Assembly (NCBI GenBank): GCA_963780675.1
Contig: CAWACR010000001.1
Span: 1 to 64,000 of the forward strand
Direction: 5' to 3'
From: JAHECE01 sp963780675
Lineage (GTDB): Bacteria; Actinomycetota; Actinomycetes; Actinomycetales; JAHECE01
Length of the DNA: 64,000 nucleotides
The notes below the pieces were generated by a model. That model made no database searches and was not told the DNA's origin. It saw only the letters and a list, made by a program, of their open reading frames with translations. Below are positions 34,236-43,070 of this stretch, piece after piece (position 1 is the stretch's first letter; the number at the start of each line of letters is the position of its first letter). The position numbers and the translations under genes are program-made.

Positions 34236-34853
34236 GTGCGAGACCACGCAGACCGGCACGAGACCCTGCGCGAGACGCTCGTCCTCATCATCCTGTCGGT
34301 GACGGCGGTGCTCACGGCCTGGTCCGGGTTCCAGGCGTCGCAGTGGGGCGGCGAGATGACGATCTCGTTCAGCCGCGCGGCGACCGAGCGGATCGAGGTC
34401 GCCCGGTACGAGAACGAGGCCGACGCCGCGCGGCAGGCGGACCTCACGATCTGGGCCGTCTACCTCGAGGCCCAGGCCCGCGACGACCAGGTCCTCTCGG
34501 CGTACGTCGAGGAGCGCTTCACACCTCACTTCGAGGTGGCCTACGAGGCCTGGGTGGCCGGGGGTCGGCAGACGCAGGGGCCCTTCGTCATGGCGGAGTA
34601 CGTCCCGCCGGGAACGGTCGAGGCCGCCGACGCGGCCGAGCGCGCCGACGCGTCGTTCGCCGAGGCCCTCGACTTCGACACGCGCAGCGACAACTACACG
34701 CTGCTCACGGTCCTGTTCGCCGTCGTCCTGTTCTTTGCCGCCGTCTCCGACCGGCTGCGCGGTCCGCGATCCCGTTGGGTCATGTTCGGGATGGCGTGCA
34801 TCCTGCTCGTGGTGACCCTCGTCGTCCTCGCCACCTTCCCGGTCAACGTCTGA
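34236..34853 (+). CDS. DUF4337-like integral membrane protein
   Basis: A 205-residue protein with one helix near the N-terminus (LVLIILSVTAVLTAWSGFQA) and two at the C-terminus (YTLLTVLFAVVLFFAAVSDR and WVMFGMACILLVVTLVVLAT). Between them lies a charged helical segment with ATERIEVARYENEADAARQA. The layout resembles DUF4337-type proteins of unknown function. The GTG at 34236 is 7 nt after GAGGAG. It converges with the DUF389 gene only 12 nt away. The name is tentative. Confidence 0.6.
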   Translation: MRDHADRHETLRETLVLIILSVTAVLTAWSGFQASQWGGEMTISFSRAATERIEVARYENEADAARQADLTIWAVYLEAQARDDQVLSAYVEERFTPHFEVAYEAWVAGGRQTQGPFVMAEYVPPGTVEAADAAERADASFAEALDFDTRSDNYTLLTVLFAVVLFFAAVSDRLRGPRSRWVMFGMACILLVVTLVVLATFPVNV

Positions 34854-34865
34854 GCCGACCGGGCG

Positions 34866-35900
34866 CTACGACGCCTCGGCCATCCCCACGACGCCCACGT
34901 CGATCCGCTCGCCCACCCCGGCGTCGACCACGATCTCGACGCCGTTCGGCACCTGGCCCTCGAGCGAGGCCAGGAGCGAGTCGACGTCCGGCACGCTCCC
35001 CGGCACCTCGACCTCGACGACCGCCGTGAGCGACTGGACGGTGACGTCGACCACCCGGCCCCCCGGCGCCTGGGCGACCCACTCCTCCGCCGCCACCTGG
35101 ATGCGCTGCGTCCAGAGCGCCACCAGCGCGTTGCCCACGGTGTTCGCGACCAGCGGGACGAGGACGAGCACGACGCCGACGGCGATCGCGGAGTACGCAT
35201 GCCGGCGGCGAAGCCCGCCCGCCCGCGCCTCCGCGGTGTAGCCGTAGGCGGTGAAGACCAGCGTCCCGGCCAGGACCAGGGCCACGAAGTTCGAGAGGAA
35301 GAGGATGAGCGCCCCGATCGCCAGGGCCACCTGACCCTGCCCCAGGCACACGCCGACGACGCCGAGCGGCGGCACCAGCGAGATGGCGATCGCCACGCCG
35401 GGCAGCACGTCGCTCACGTCGCGGCGCGAAAGGCCGACGGCGCCCGCGAGCCCGGTGGCGACGGCCGCGATCATGTCGAGCAGGCCGGGCGACGTCCGGG
35501 CCATGACCTGGGAGTTCGTGAGGATGTTCGTGGTGCTCGGCAAGAGGATCGAGGCGACGAAGCCGATCGAGACGACGACGAGCATGCCGCCCGCGACGTA
35601 GGCGGCGGACCGCGCGACCAGGCTGCCCTCACCCCGGATGATGCCGAGGGCGACGCCCATGATCGGCACCGACAGCGGGGCGATGATCATGGCGCCGATG
35701 ACCGTAGCCGTGGAGTCGGCGAGCACACCGGCGACGGCGATGACGGCGGAGAGCACGAGCATCGTCCAGAAGGCCGAGACCTTCGACTGCTTGTCGCCCG
35801 TCCGGAGGTCGAGCTGGTCGGTGAGCGTCTCGAGGTCGCGCCGCTGGTGGGCGGGGAGGATGTGCTCGCGCAGGGTCGTCATGGGCGCATCGTGCCGCAT
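34866..35900 (-). CDS. DUF389 (TIGR00341) membrane protein
   Basis: A 344-residue protein with about eight helices. The sequence WTMLVLSAVIAVAGVLADST followed by ATVIGAMIIAPLSVPIMGVA is the DUF389 signature, and DVLPGVAIAISLVPPLGVVG follows. A C-terminal soluble domain of about 100 residues (VQSLTAVVEVEVPGSVPDVD) is present. The family's biochemical role is unsettled. ATG 35900 (MRHDAPMTTLRE) and ATG 35882 are both possible; neither has a clear ribosome binding site. It may be co-transcribed with the DUF2254 gene 45 nt upstream. Confidence 0.85.
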   Translation of the reverse strand: MRHDAPMTTLREHILPAHQRRDLETLTDQLDLRTGDKQSKVSAFWTMLVLSAVIAVAGVLADSTATVIGAMIIAPLSVPIMGVALGIIRGEGSLVARSAAYVAGGMLVVVSIGFVASILLPSTTNILTNSQVMARTSPGLLDMIAAVATGLAGAVGLSRRDVSDVLPGVAIAISLVPPLGVVGVCLGQGQVALAIGALILFLSNFVALVLAGTLVFTAYGYTAEARAGGLRRRHAYSAIAVGVVLVLVPLVANTVGNALVALWTQRIQVAAEEWVAQAPGGRVVDVTVQSLTAVVEVEVPGSVPDVDSLLASLEGQVPNGVEIVVDAGVGERIDVGVVGMAEAS

Positions 35901-35944
35901 GACGAGACCGTCCGGCCGGAGGTGGGCCGCTCCGGCCGCGCCCG

Positions 35945-37247
35945 CTACTCGGCTGTCGCGCGGTAGCCCTCGATCCGCCGCAGCAGCGCCTCCTCCGCGA
36001 ACCGCACGGGCGCGACGTCGGCCTTCTGCGGCGTCTCGCGCTCGGCGTCGGCCACGATGAGGCGCGCCTGGTCGGCGATGTCGTGCAGGCGCGTCCAGTC
36101 CGCGCGTGCCACGCTCGCGCAGGTGTCGAGCAGGCGCAGGAGAGCGATCGAGACCGTCGGCTCGCGCGAGCCGTAGCGGCGGACGAGCCCGCACATCGTG
36201 CCGAGGTACTCCCCGAACCGGCGGCTGGGGACGACGACGACGGAATCCCCGTCACGCCCGACGCGCGGGCCGAGCGGCTGGGCCGCCATGGCCGCGAAGA
36301 TCACCGCCATGTGGTCGATCGCCTGGACGGCGGTGTAGGGGTCGTTGACGGCCGGCGACAACGCCTTGCACGCGACGTCGACCAGCTGGCGGATGCCCAT
36401 GGCCACGTCCTGCTGCCGGGTGCGCTCGAACCCGATGCCGACCGCCTTGTCGAGCGCGACCTCGAACACGTGCAGCTCGGGCAGGGGGTCCTCGGCCGCT
36501 CGGCGCCCAGATCCACGCCAGGTCGCTTCCCGCCACCACGTGCTCACCGACCCGCGTGGCCAGGGCGAGGCTCACGCCGTGCCGGCGAGCGAGCGGGAGC
36601 AGGTACTCCGGGTGCGCGGTCACCATGTAGCCGGAGGTCGTGGCCGCCACCGGCACCCTCCACGGCGGGGGCGCCGGGGGGACCATCTCGATGTCGTGGG
36701 GCAGCTTCCTCACGACGTCGAGCGCCTCCCGTTCCACCCGCCGCATGATCGCGTCCACTTGAATCGAGTGCGAGAGATGGTCGGAGAAGACCACGACCGC
36801 CCCCAGGCTCGCGAACAGCAACGCGATCGACCCGCTGACAGCCAGCCGCGGGAAGTCCTCGGAATCGGCCCCGACCTCCAGCGCGAACAACCCGGCCGCG
36901 CTGTAGGCGAACGTCGCCATGAGCACGCTGAGCACGATCTGGTTCGGGCGATCCCGCAGGAAGTTGCGGAGCAGCCGAGGGGAGAACTGGGTGGACGAGA
37001 GCTGCAGGGCGACGACGCTGAGGCCGAGCGTGAGGGCGATGACGGTGACCACGGTGCCGGTGACCGCGAGGAGGAGGGACCGGGCGTCGTCGGCCGACCC
37101 CTGGAACTCCAGCGCCGAGAGGGGAGTCCCCGGCGCAGGCTCCACCTGCGCGATCACCCACCAGACCACGAGTGCGGCGTTGCCCGCGATGAACGGCATG
37201 ATCCACAGGGCCGCGCCCGCGTACTCACGCAACGCCTCACGCCGCAT
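35945..37247 (-). CDS. DUF2254 membrane protein, one frame change
   Basis: About 434 residues when joined. The N-terminal part has four helices and the family motif VIALTLGLSVVALQLSSTQF then SPRLLRNFLRD. Next FSDHLSHSIQVDAIMRRVER leads into a soluble domain. The frame changes by +1 near 36490-36505, after LAWIWAPSGR, and continues with LPELHVFEVALDKAVGIGFE and CKALSPAVNDPYTAVQAIDH to the stop. Both halves are conserved, so a sequence indel is likely. The role in the family is unknown. ATG 37247 (MRREALREYAG) is chosen; a GTG lies at 37265. Confidence 0.78.
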
Positions 37248-37284
37248 CACAGCGTCAGCGTGCACCCGAACCGCCCGTCACTTC

Positions 37285-37328
37285 GGCCGAACGCGGGGTT
37301 GATCACCGAAAGCCCCCTCAATCGGTGA
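37285..37328. repeat. palindrome family, copy 2, degenerate
   Basis: GGCCGAACGCGGGGTT (37285-37300) matches the left outer arm of the elements at 32690 and 42971. It is followed by a different inner stem, TCACCG (37303-37308) and CGGTGA (37323-37328). The right outer arm is lost. It lies in the gap between two minus-strand genes, just upstream of the DUF2254 start. Confidence 0.6.
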
Positions 37329-37368
37329 CCGACCCCCGTCCGGCAGGACGTGACGAGGCGGACGGGGC

Positions 37369-37756
37369 CTACGCGACCTCGTGCGTCTCCACGTTGAGGA
37401 TGTTCCCGTCCGGGTCCTCGAACCAGACGGACCGCATCTCGCCCCACGACGCGACGCCGTCGTCCCAGGTCAGCTCCTCCAGCTCGAAGGTCTGGAAGAC
37501 CAGGCCCTTCTCGCGCAGCGCCGCCACCTCGGCGTCGAACGCCTCGCCGGGTACCTGGAAGGACACGGCGGTCGCCTTGTTCGTGCCGGCGTACGCGGAC
37601 GGGTACACCATGACGACGCCGGAGCCCGTCGCGTACAGGACGCCGTCGGGGACATCACCCTGGGCGGTGAAGCCCGAGGACCCCCTCGTAGAACGCCCGA
37701 GCGCGCTCGACGTCCGCGACTGCGAGCGTGGGAATCGCGTTGTAGTCGGACAGCAT
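37369..37756 (-). CDS. VOC (glyoxalase/bleomycin-resistance) family protein, one frame change
   Basis: About 128 residues when joined. The start MLSDYNAIPTLAVADVERAR then AFYEGVLG is the first beta-alpha unit of a vicinal oxygen chelate domain. The frame shifts by +1 near 37673, within a GGG run, and continues with FTAQGDVPDGVLYATGSG. It ends in WFEDPDGNILNVETHEV, where the Glu/Asp-Pro-Asp-Gly segment is conserved. One deleted G would restore a normal protein. VOC proteins range from dioxygenases to resistance proteins; the ligand is not predictable. Confidence 0.75.
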
Positions 37757-38000
37757 GGCCGCCTCCCCCGCGGACCGGGCGACCGTCGCCACGGTCGGCA
37801 GTTTCGACGGTACGCCCCGTACAAATAGGGGTCAACAGCGTGACGGCCCGGGTTGCGAAGGCCCGGACCACCACCTCCGGGAGGCCTCCTGGATGGCCCC
37901 CGGAACACCTCCACGGGCAGCGGGAAAGAGGACGACGACGGCGCCAAGCCTCCTCGCGCATCCGCCCCACTTGACCGCGCGATACAGATACCGTCGGCCA

Positions 38001-38840
38001 GTGACCGTCCTCGACTTCACCGGACCCGGCACGCTGGTCCGCCACGCGTTCATCCCCCGCGAGCTCCCGCCCCGTGAGGTCGACGTCTGGCTGCCCCCGC
38101 ACGACGCCGACGACGGCACCGCGAGCCGCCCCGTCATCTACTGCCATGACGGCCAGAACCTCTTCGTCCCCGGCTTCTCCTTCGCCGGTGTCCCCTGGTC
38201 GCTGCACACTGCGGCTCTCGCGGCGGCGAGCGCCGCGGGGACGCCGGTGCCCGTCGTCGTCGGCGTCTGGAACACCGGCGAGGCCCGCTACGGCGAGTAC
38301 CTCCCGCCCGTGCCGGCGCTGCGCCCCACCGGGGCCGGCGAGGCGCACCTCGCCCTCGCGTACTCGAGCGGACCCGGGCCCCGCGCCGACGCGTATGTGC
38401 GGATGCTGGTCGACGAGGTCGTGCCACTGATCGAAGCCGAGCACGGGATCGCGGCCACGAGCCGTCGTCGCGCGGTGCTCGGCGCGAGCATGGGCGGCGT
38501 CGTCTCCCTCTACGCAGCCTTGACCAGGCCGGACGTCTTCGGCGCCGCCGCCTGCGTCTCGACGGACCTCATCGTCGGCGGCGAGCCGCTCGTGGACTGG
38601 TTCGCCGAGCGCCTGCCCGCGCCCGGGACCACGCGCCTGTGGCTCGACCGCGGCACCGAGGGCCTCGACGCCGAGTACGGCCCGTTGCAGGAGCGCTTGG
38701 ACGCCGCCTTGCGCTCCTCCGGACTCGTGGAGGGTCGGGACTTCGCCACGAGGGTGTACCAGGGCGCCGACCACAGCGAGGGGTCGTGGGCGTGGCGGTC
38801 CCCCGAGGTGCTGGAGTTCGTGCTGGCGGGGATGGCCTGA
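38001..38840 (+). CDS. esterase-D/IroE-like alpha/beta hydrolase
   Basis: A 279-residue putative esterase. VIYCHDGQNLFVPGFSFAG (about residues 38-56) is the oxyanion strand typical of PF00756 esterases. RAVLGASMGGVVSLYAALTR holds the nucleophile elbow Gly-Ala-Ser-Met-Gly-Gly. The C-terminal GADHSEGSWAWR provides the catalytic His. Enzymes of this group cleave carboxylic esters such as acetylated sugars or siderophore esters. No signal peptide. The GTG at 38001 gives VTVLDFTGPGTLV, a normal beginning. Confidence 0.85.
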   Translation: MTVLDFTGPGTLVRHAFIPRELPPREVDVWLPPHDADDGTASRPVIYCHDGQNLFVPGFSFAGVPWSLHTAALAAASAAGTPVPVVVGVWNTGEARYGEYLPPVPALRPTGAGEAHLALAYSSGPGPRADAYVRMLVDEVVPLIEAEHGIAATSRRRAVLGASMGGVVSLYAALTRPDVFGAAACVSTDLIVGGEPLVDWFAERLPAPGTTRLWLDRGTEGLDAEYGPLQERLDAALRSSGLVEGRDFATRVYQGADHSEGSWAWRSPEVLEFVLAGMA

Positions 38841-38930
38841 CGCACACGCCGGGGGTCGGCTCGCCCGTCGCCGCCGACCGTAGGCGGCCGAGCGCCCGGC
38901 GTGTCGGTCCGTCGTTGTAAGTTCGCGCCC

Positions 38931-41042
38931 ATGGAGGCCAGTCCCGCACCCGCCCTGCGCCTGGGCGTCGACGTCGGAGGCACCTTCACGGACGTCGTCA
39001 CGGTCGATGCCGCGGGCCGGGTCGCGATCGCGAAGGTCCCCTCGACCCCGCGCGACTCCTCCGAGGGGGTCCTCGCCGGCTGGGAGGCGCTGGCGGAGGC
39101 CACGGGCGAGGAGGCGGGCGCCGTCGTCGGAGCGGCGGGCGCCGTCGTCGTCTTCGCGCACGGGACCACGGTGGCGACGAACGCCCTGCTCGAGCGGCGG
39201 GGTGGGCGGACCGCGTTGGTCACGACCGAGGGCTTCCGCGACGTCCTCGAGATCGGCCGGCAGGAGCGCGCCTCCCTCTACGACCTCACCCGGCACAAGG
39301 CGCCGCCGCTCGTCCCGCGCGACCTGCGGTTCACGGTACGTGAGCGGATGGGGCCGGGCGGCGTCGTCGTCCCCCTCGATCCCGCGAGCCTGGCGACGGC
39401 GGTGGAGGCCGTGGCGGCGGCGGAGGTGGACGCCGTCGCTGTCTGTCTGCTCTTCGGCTTCCTCCATCCCGAGCACGAACGGGCGGTGGGCGCGGCGCTG
39501 CGCGAGCGACTGCCGGGCGTTGCGGTGTCCCTGTCCAGCGAGGTGCTGCCGGAGTTCCGCGAGTACGAGCGCTTCTCGACGACGGTCGCGGACGCCTACC
39601 TGCGGCCTCGCCTCGGCGAGTACCTCCGCCGTCTCGAGGAGCGGGCGGCTGCCGCCGGGCTACCGGAGCCGCTGGTCATGCAGTCCTCGGGCGGGGTGGC
39701 CGACGCGGGGGTGGCCGCCAAGCACCCGGCGCGGTTCGTGCTCTCCGGCCCGGCGGGCGGGGTGGTCGGCGCCTCGTACGTGGCCGGGCTGTCGGGGTTC
39801 GCGGACGTCCTCACCTTCGACATGGGCGGGACCAGCACCGACGTCGCGCCGGTGGTGGGCGGGCGGGTGCAGCTCACCACGGAGTCGGTGGTGGCGGGCG
39901 TGCCGTTGCGCCTGCCGATGGTCGACGTGCACACCGTCTCGGCCGGCGGCGGGTCGATCGCGTGGGTCGACGACGGCGGGGCGCTCCGGGTGGGGCCACG
40001 GTCCGCAGGCGCCGAGCCGGGGCCGGCGTGCTACGACAAGGGCGGGGTGGAGGCGACCGTGACCGACGCCAACCTCGTGCTCGGGGCCCTGCCCGACGGC
40101 GCTGCGCTGGGGTCGGGTGCCGACAGGGTCACGCTGCGGCGAGACCTGGCCGAGGCGGCGCTCGCCCGGCTCGCGGAGCGGCTGGGGCTCTCGACGGGCG
40201 AGGCGGCGCTGGGCGTGGTGCGCGTGGCCGACACCGAGATGGTGCGGGCGCTGCGGCTGATCTCCGTGGAGCGCGGGCTGGACCCGCGGGACTTCGCCCT
40301 CGTGGCGTTCGGCGGCGCCGGCGGGCTGCACGCGTGCGCCCTCGCCGAGGAGCTGGGCTGCCGGACGGTGCTGGTGCCCCGGGCCGCCGGCGTGCTCTCC
40401 GCGCTGGGGCTCGCGATCTCCGACGTGCGGCACGACCACGTGGCCGCGTTCCGGCGCACGATCGACGACGGCGGCGCCTCGGCTGAGGGTGCGGACGGTG
40501 CGGACGGCCTGGAGTCCGCGCTGGACGACGCGTTCACGGGCTTGGAGTCGCAGGCTCGCGGCGCTCTCGACGACGCCCGCCTCGAAAGGTTCGCCGACCT
40601 CCGCTACGCGGGGCAGTCCTTCGAGCTGACGGTGCCGGGCGCGACCGCGGGCGAGCTCGAGGCCGCGTTCCACGCCGCACACCAACGCCGCTACGGGCAC
40701 CGGATCGACGACGAGCCGGTCGAGATCGTCGCGCTCCGCGTGGTCGCGACCCAGGCAGGGGTGGTGCCGGACCTGCTGGAGGAGGCCGGCGCCGTCGGCG
40801 TTCACCCGGCGGCCGAGGCCGAAGCCGAGGTGCGCGGGGTGCTCTTCGAGGACGGCGTCGCCGACGCCGTCGTGCACCACCGGACGACGATGGGCACGGG
40901 ATCGCGCGTGAGTGGGCCCGCCGTCGTCGAGTTCCCGGAGGCGACGTGCCTGGTCAGGCCAGGGTGGGCGGGCGCCGTCGACCACGTGGGCACGCTCGTG
41001 CTGACCCGCGGGACGACGGAGCGCAGGGAGGGGGCACGATGA
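38931..41042 (+). CDS. hydantoinase/oxoprolinase A subunit
   Basis: A 703-residue ATP-dependent ring-opening enzyme subunit. LGVDVGGTFTDVVTVDAAGR (residues about 9-28) is the phosphate-binding loop, and HGTTVATNALLERRGGRTAL the second conserved block. FDMGGTSTDVAPVVGGRVQL and VSAGGGSIAWVDDGGALRVG form the ASKHA-type ATP site. The C-terminal domain continues to 41042. Together with the overlapping B subunit it would hydrolyse hydantoins, 5-oxoproline or a related lactam/ketone. No transporter or regulator next to it indicates the substrate. ATG 38931 is chosen because the upstream residues look random. Confidence 0.92.
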   Translation: MEASPAPALRLGVDVGGTFTDVVTVDAAGRVAIAKVPSTPRDSSEGVLAGWEALAEATGEEAGAVVGAAGAVVVFAHGTTVATNALLERRGGRTALVTTEGFRDVLEIGRQERASLYDLTRHKAPPLVPRDLRFTVRERMGPGGVVVPLDPASLATAVEAVAAAEVDAVAVCLLFGFLHPEHERAVGAALRERLPGVAVSLSSEVLPEFREYERFSTTVADAYLRPRLGEYLRRLEERAAAAGLPEPLVMQSSGGVADAGVAAKHPARFVLSGPAGGVVGASYVAGLSGFADVLTFDMGGTSTDVAPVVGGRVQLTTESVVAGVPLRLPMVDVHTVSAGGGSIAWVDDGGALRVGPRSAGAEPGPACYDKGGVEATVTDANLVLGALPDGAALGSGADRVTLRRDLAEAALARLAERLGLSTGEAALGVVRVADTEMVRALRLISVERGLDPRDFALVAFGGAGGLHACALAEELGCRTVLVPRAAGVLSALGLAISDVRHDHVAAFRRTIDDGGASAEGADGADGLESALDDAFTGLESQARGALDDARLERFADLRYAGQSFELTVPGATAGELEAAFHAAHQRRYGHRIDDEPVEIVALRVVATQAGVVPDLLEEAGAVGVHPAAEAEAEVRGVLFEDGVADAVVHHRTTMGTGSRVSGPAVVEFPEATCLVRPGWAGAVDHVGTLVLTRGTTERREGAR

Positions 41043-42797
41043 CCGAGCGAGCCGAGGGGATGGACCCGATCACGCTGTCGGTGCTGCGCAGCGCCCTGGC
41101 GGGGATCGCGGAGGAGATGGGCACGGTGCTCGTGCGCAGCGCGTACTCCTCGAACATCAAGGAGCGGAGGGACTGCTCGGCGGCGCTGTTCGACGCGTCG
41201 GGTCGGATGGTCGCGCAGGCCGAGCACATCCCGGTGCACCTGGGCGCGATGCCGGAGTCGGTCGCGGCGGTCATGGCGCGCGGACCAGTGCCCGGCGACG
41301 TGTGGATCCTCAACGACCCGTACGCCGGTGGCACGCACCTGCCGGACATCACGCTGGTGAGCCCCGTGGACGTGAACGGGGAGATCGTCGCGTTCGCGGT
41401 GACGCGGGCGCACCACTCGGACGTGGGCGGGATGTCGCCGGGGTCCATGCCCGCCGGGTCGCGGGACCTGTGGCAGGAGGGGCTGATCATCCCGCCGGTG
41501 CGGCTCACCGAGGACGTGCTGGCGCTGGTGTGCGCGAACTCGCGGACGCCGCGGCTGCGGCGTGGGGACTTCCGGGCGCAGGTGTCGGCGAACGGGGTGG
41601 CGCAGCAGCGGATCGCCGAACTCGTGGGGCGGCTCGGGCGGGACGTCCTGCTCGCCGGGTTCGACGAGGTGCTCGCCTACGCCGAGCGGCGCACCCGGGA
41701 CGCGCTGCGGCGCCTGCCGGACGGGGTGTACCGGGCGGAGACGGAGCTCGAGGGTGACGGGGTCACGGACGCGGACATCCCGATCCGGGTCGAGGTGACG
41801 ATCGCCGGCGACGAGGCGCGCATCGACTTCGCGGGGACCTCGGATGCCGTGGCGGGCAATGTCAACTGCCCGCTCGCGGTCACGCGCTCGGCCTGCTACT
41901 TCGCGCTGCGGGTGCTGCTGCCCGAGGACGTGCCGGCGAACGCGGGGACGTACGCGCCGCTCGACGATCGACGCGCCCGAGGGGTCGCTGGTCAACGCGC
42001 GGCCGCCGCACGCCGTCGTCGCCGGGAACGTCGAGACGTCGCAGCGGATCGCGGACACGGTGCTGCGGGCGTTGTCGCAGGTGGCGGACGTGCCGGCGGC
42101 CGGCGCCGGGACCATGAACAACACCGTGATCGGCGGGCGGGGCTGGACGTACTACGAGACGGTCGCGGGCGGGCAGGGGGCGTCGTCGCGCGGGGACGGG
42201 CCGTCCGGCGTGCACGTCGGGATGACGAACACGCTCAACACCCCGATCGAGGCGCTGGAGCTCGAGTATCCGATGCGGGTGGAGCGGTACGAGTTGGCCC
42301 CGGGGTCCGGGGGCGACGGCCTGCACCGTGGCGGCGACGGCGTGGTGCGAGCCATCCGGGTGCTCGAGGACGCGGCGGTCAACCTGCTGACCGACCGGCG
42401 CCGGCACGCACCCCCCGGGCTGGCCGGGGGCGGGCCGGGCGCGGTGGGGCGCAACCTGCTGGCGGTGCCGAGCGGCGGCGGCTCCAGGGTTGGCGACTCT
42501 GCGGAAACATCCGTGCACCAGGCGCACGAGGGTTTCCGCACTGCACTCCGGCGGCACGGCACCCGGCGGCACGGCACCCGGCGGCACGGCACCCCGGCGG
42601 GCGGTGCCTCTGCGGAAACATCCGTGCACCAGGCGCACGAAGGTTTCCGCAGTGCACCCGGCGGCACTGCACCCGACCGGGTGTCGCCCGACGGCGAGAG
42701 CGAGCTCCCGCCGAAGGTGTCGTTCGCGGCTCCGGCCGGAGCCGTCGTCACCCTGATCACCCCCGGCGGGGGTGGTTGGGGCGTGCCGGCGCACTGA
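41039..42797 (+). CDS. hydantoinase/oxoprolinase B subunit, one frame change and an in-frame insertion
   Basis: Begins at an ATG overlapping the A-subunit stop (ATGA). The first part (MDPITLSVLRSALAGIAEEM, FDASGRMVAQAEHIPVHLGA, ILNDPYAGGTHLPDITLVSP) is a standard HyuB. The frame changes by +1 near 41965 and continues DAPEGSLVNARPPHAVVAGN to the usual end VTLITPGGGGWG. Between GRNLLAVPSGGG and GESELPPKVSF lie about 60 extra residues, including two copies of SAETSVHQAHEGFR and an RRHGT repeat. These are encoded by paired palindromic DNA elements (42500-42651). The insertion is at a turn that tolerates length change in the family, so activity may survive. Confidence 0.8.
42500..42540. repeat. 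palindromic element inside hydantoinase B, copy 1
   Basis: TGCGGAAAC (42500-42508) pairs with GTTTCCGCA (42532-42540). Inside, CGTGC (42512-42516) pairs with GCACG (42524-42528). The element is translated in frame as part of SAETSVHQAHEGFR. An almost identical element lies 111 bp downstream. Confidence 0.85.
42545..42600. repeat. 15-bp tandem repeat inside hydantoinase B
   Basis: The unit GGCGGCACGGCACCC is repeated about three times between the two palindromic elements and is translated as repeated RRHGT. The period is a multiple of three, so the frame is kept whatever the copy number. Confidence 0.75.
42611..42651. repeat. palindromic element inside hydantoinase B, copy 2
   Basis: TGCGGAAAC (42611-42619) pairs with GTTTCCGCA (42643-42651). 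It differs from copy 1 by a single base over 41 nt (GAGGG versus GAAGG). Same orientation and same reading frame as copy 1. Confidence 0.85.
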
Positions 42798-42835
42798 CCG
42801 GCCGGTCGGCCCCGCCCGCGCGGGCCACCTCAATC

Positions 42836-42910
42836 GGGAAGATCCGTCCCGACCGGGAAGATCCGTCGCGGATGGCGTGACAGTTCCTCCCGGTCGGGAC
42901 GGATCTTCCC
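42836..42910. repeat. inverted repeat with 23-bp perfect arms
   Basis: The 23-bp arm at 42836-42858 (beginning GGGAAGATCCGTCCC) is perfectly complementary to 42888-42910, across a 29-nt loop. Part of the arm (GGGAAGATCCGTC) is repeated directly from 42855, and a further GGACGGATCCC follows the right arm. It lies 39 nt after the hydantoinase B stop. It could be a strong bidirectional terminator, but the long loop and long perfect stem look more like a palindromic repeat element. Confidence 0.85.
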
Positions 42911-42970
42911 GGTGAGGACGGATCCCGCCGCTCAGGGCGGCCGACCGAGGTGCGCCGGACACCCCCTCTC

Positions 42971-43030
42971 GCCGAACGCGGGGTTATGGGTGCCATCCGG
43001 CCGGAAAGCACCCGTAACCCCGCGTTCGGC
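42971..43030. repeat. long palindrome, GCCGAACGCGGGGTT family, copy 3
   Basis: Outer arms GCCGAACGCGGGGTTA (42971-42986) and TAACCCCGCGTTCGGC (43015-43030) are perfect over 16 bp. The inner stem GGGTGC (42988-42993) and GCACCC (43008-43013) differs from that of copy 1 at 32690. It sits 40 nt upstream of the glycerophosphodiesterase start. Confidence 0.85.
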
Positions 43031-43070
43031 GGACGGGGGGAGCGGCGCGGGGAGGGCCGCGAGTAGGGTC

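Noticed and set aside
42500..42651. CRISPR array in the hydantoinase B repeats
   Set aside because: Only two repeat copies, the interval is itself a 15-bp tandem repeat, and no cas gene is present in the window.
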